DNA from: CAZAJT01 sp964485585
GTDB lineage: Bacteria > Patescibacteriota > Microgenomatia > UBA1406 > GWC2-37-13
DNA: 5,179 nt
NCBI GenBank assembly: GCA_964485585.1
Contig: CAZAJT010000059.1
Coordinates: 1 to 5,179, forward strand
Reading direction: 5' to 3'
A program made the position numbers and the translations under genes. Shown piece after piece: positions 4,944 through 5,179 of this stretch. The notes under the pieces are model-generated. The model was not told where the DNA came from. It worked only from the letters and a program-made list of their open reading frames with translations, and did not search any database. The stretch's first letter is position 1. Each line of letters begins with the position of its first letter.

Positions 4944-5179
4944 ATGACATTCCCCATTGAGAAATCTTCACATTTTGAAATAGCAAGATCAGAACCCGAA
5001 GTAATTACTCCGTATCTCTTTCCCGAAGGTTCTCAGGGGCGTGAACTTTTTCCTGATGAACTGAATGGAAAAAGAAGAAAATTGGACATCTTTCAACAAC
5101 CGATTTTTACTACGACGGTTTTTACACCACCTCGTATTCCCGATCAATTATTTCCCGACGTAAATTTTTTGTTCCCGCC
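4944..5179 (+). CDS. Unrecognised protein with repeated Leu-Phe-Pro motifs, partial (C-terminus off the right edge)
   Basis: An open frame of 78 codons runs to the window end. I do not recognise the family. The visible part is rich in Pro and Phe, with L-F-P at 25-27, 35-37, 69-71 and 76-78, three of them within Y/E/Q-L-F-P-(E/D) contexts. A basic K-R-R-K lies at 43-46, and the acidic residues are scattered. There is no signal peptide and no membrane segment in this part. The codon pattern is like its neighbours, and a clean extended -10 promoter sits 18 bases upstream of the ATG, which supports a real gene. The ATG at 4944 is chosen for that reason; there is no Shine-Dalgarno. Confidence 0.5.
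   Translation, partial: MTFPIEKSSHFEIARSEPEVITPYLFPEGSQGRELFPDELNGKRRKLDIFQQPIFTTTVFTPPRIPDQLFPDVNFLFP

Overview
The window looks like an ordinary chromosomal stretch from a small-genome, uncultured-type bacterium. The best guess is Patescibacteria/CPR, with a Microgenomates-like gene mix; a Chloroflexota relative is the main alternative. Three things point that way: an isopentenyl phosphate kinase in an otherwise bacterial gene set, a membrane-anchored CAP-domain protein with a Pro/Thr linker, and genes that mostly lack a Shine-Dalgarno sequence. TGA is used as a stop by several genes, so this is not a TGA-recoded lineage. The taxonomy is inference from gene content and was not searched.

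Left half, minus strand, read from 2569 down to 1: an orphan RecB-like PD-(D/E)XK nuclease with a probable iron-sulfur cluster (2569-1697). Next comes a 152-base gap filled with palindromic repeats (1545-1696). A compact three-gene run follows: yaaA (1544-777), a VTT/DedA-like membrane protein overlapping it by 4 bases (780-244), and a pterin-4a-carbinolamine dehydratase cut by the left edge (231-1).

Centre: a 349-base divergent intergenic region (2570-2918) holds a 96-base array of twelve 8-base units folded into a near-palindrome. The array is bracketed by a 9-base direct repeat. The region also holds the outward promoters of the nuclease and of the kinase. Repeat words from this region recur on the far side of the nuclease gene.

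Right half, plus strand: isopentenyl phosphate kinase (2919-3716), a membrane protein with three predicted transmembrane segments and an extracytoplasmic CAP/SCP domain (3951-4913), and the start of an unrecognised protein rich in Leu-Phe-Pro motifs, cut by the right edge (4944-5179). Between the kinase and the CAP gene, on the minus strand, lie what appear to be the remains of a type II toxin-antitoxin pair: a short antitoxin-like ORF and a RelE/YafQ-type toxin that has lost its middle.

The genes do not form one pathway. The least ordinary signals are the octamer palindrome with its flanking repeats, the deleted toxin, the divergent ATP-site motifs of the kinase, and promoter -10 boxes placed so close to start codons that leaderless or nearly leaderless mRNAs are likely.
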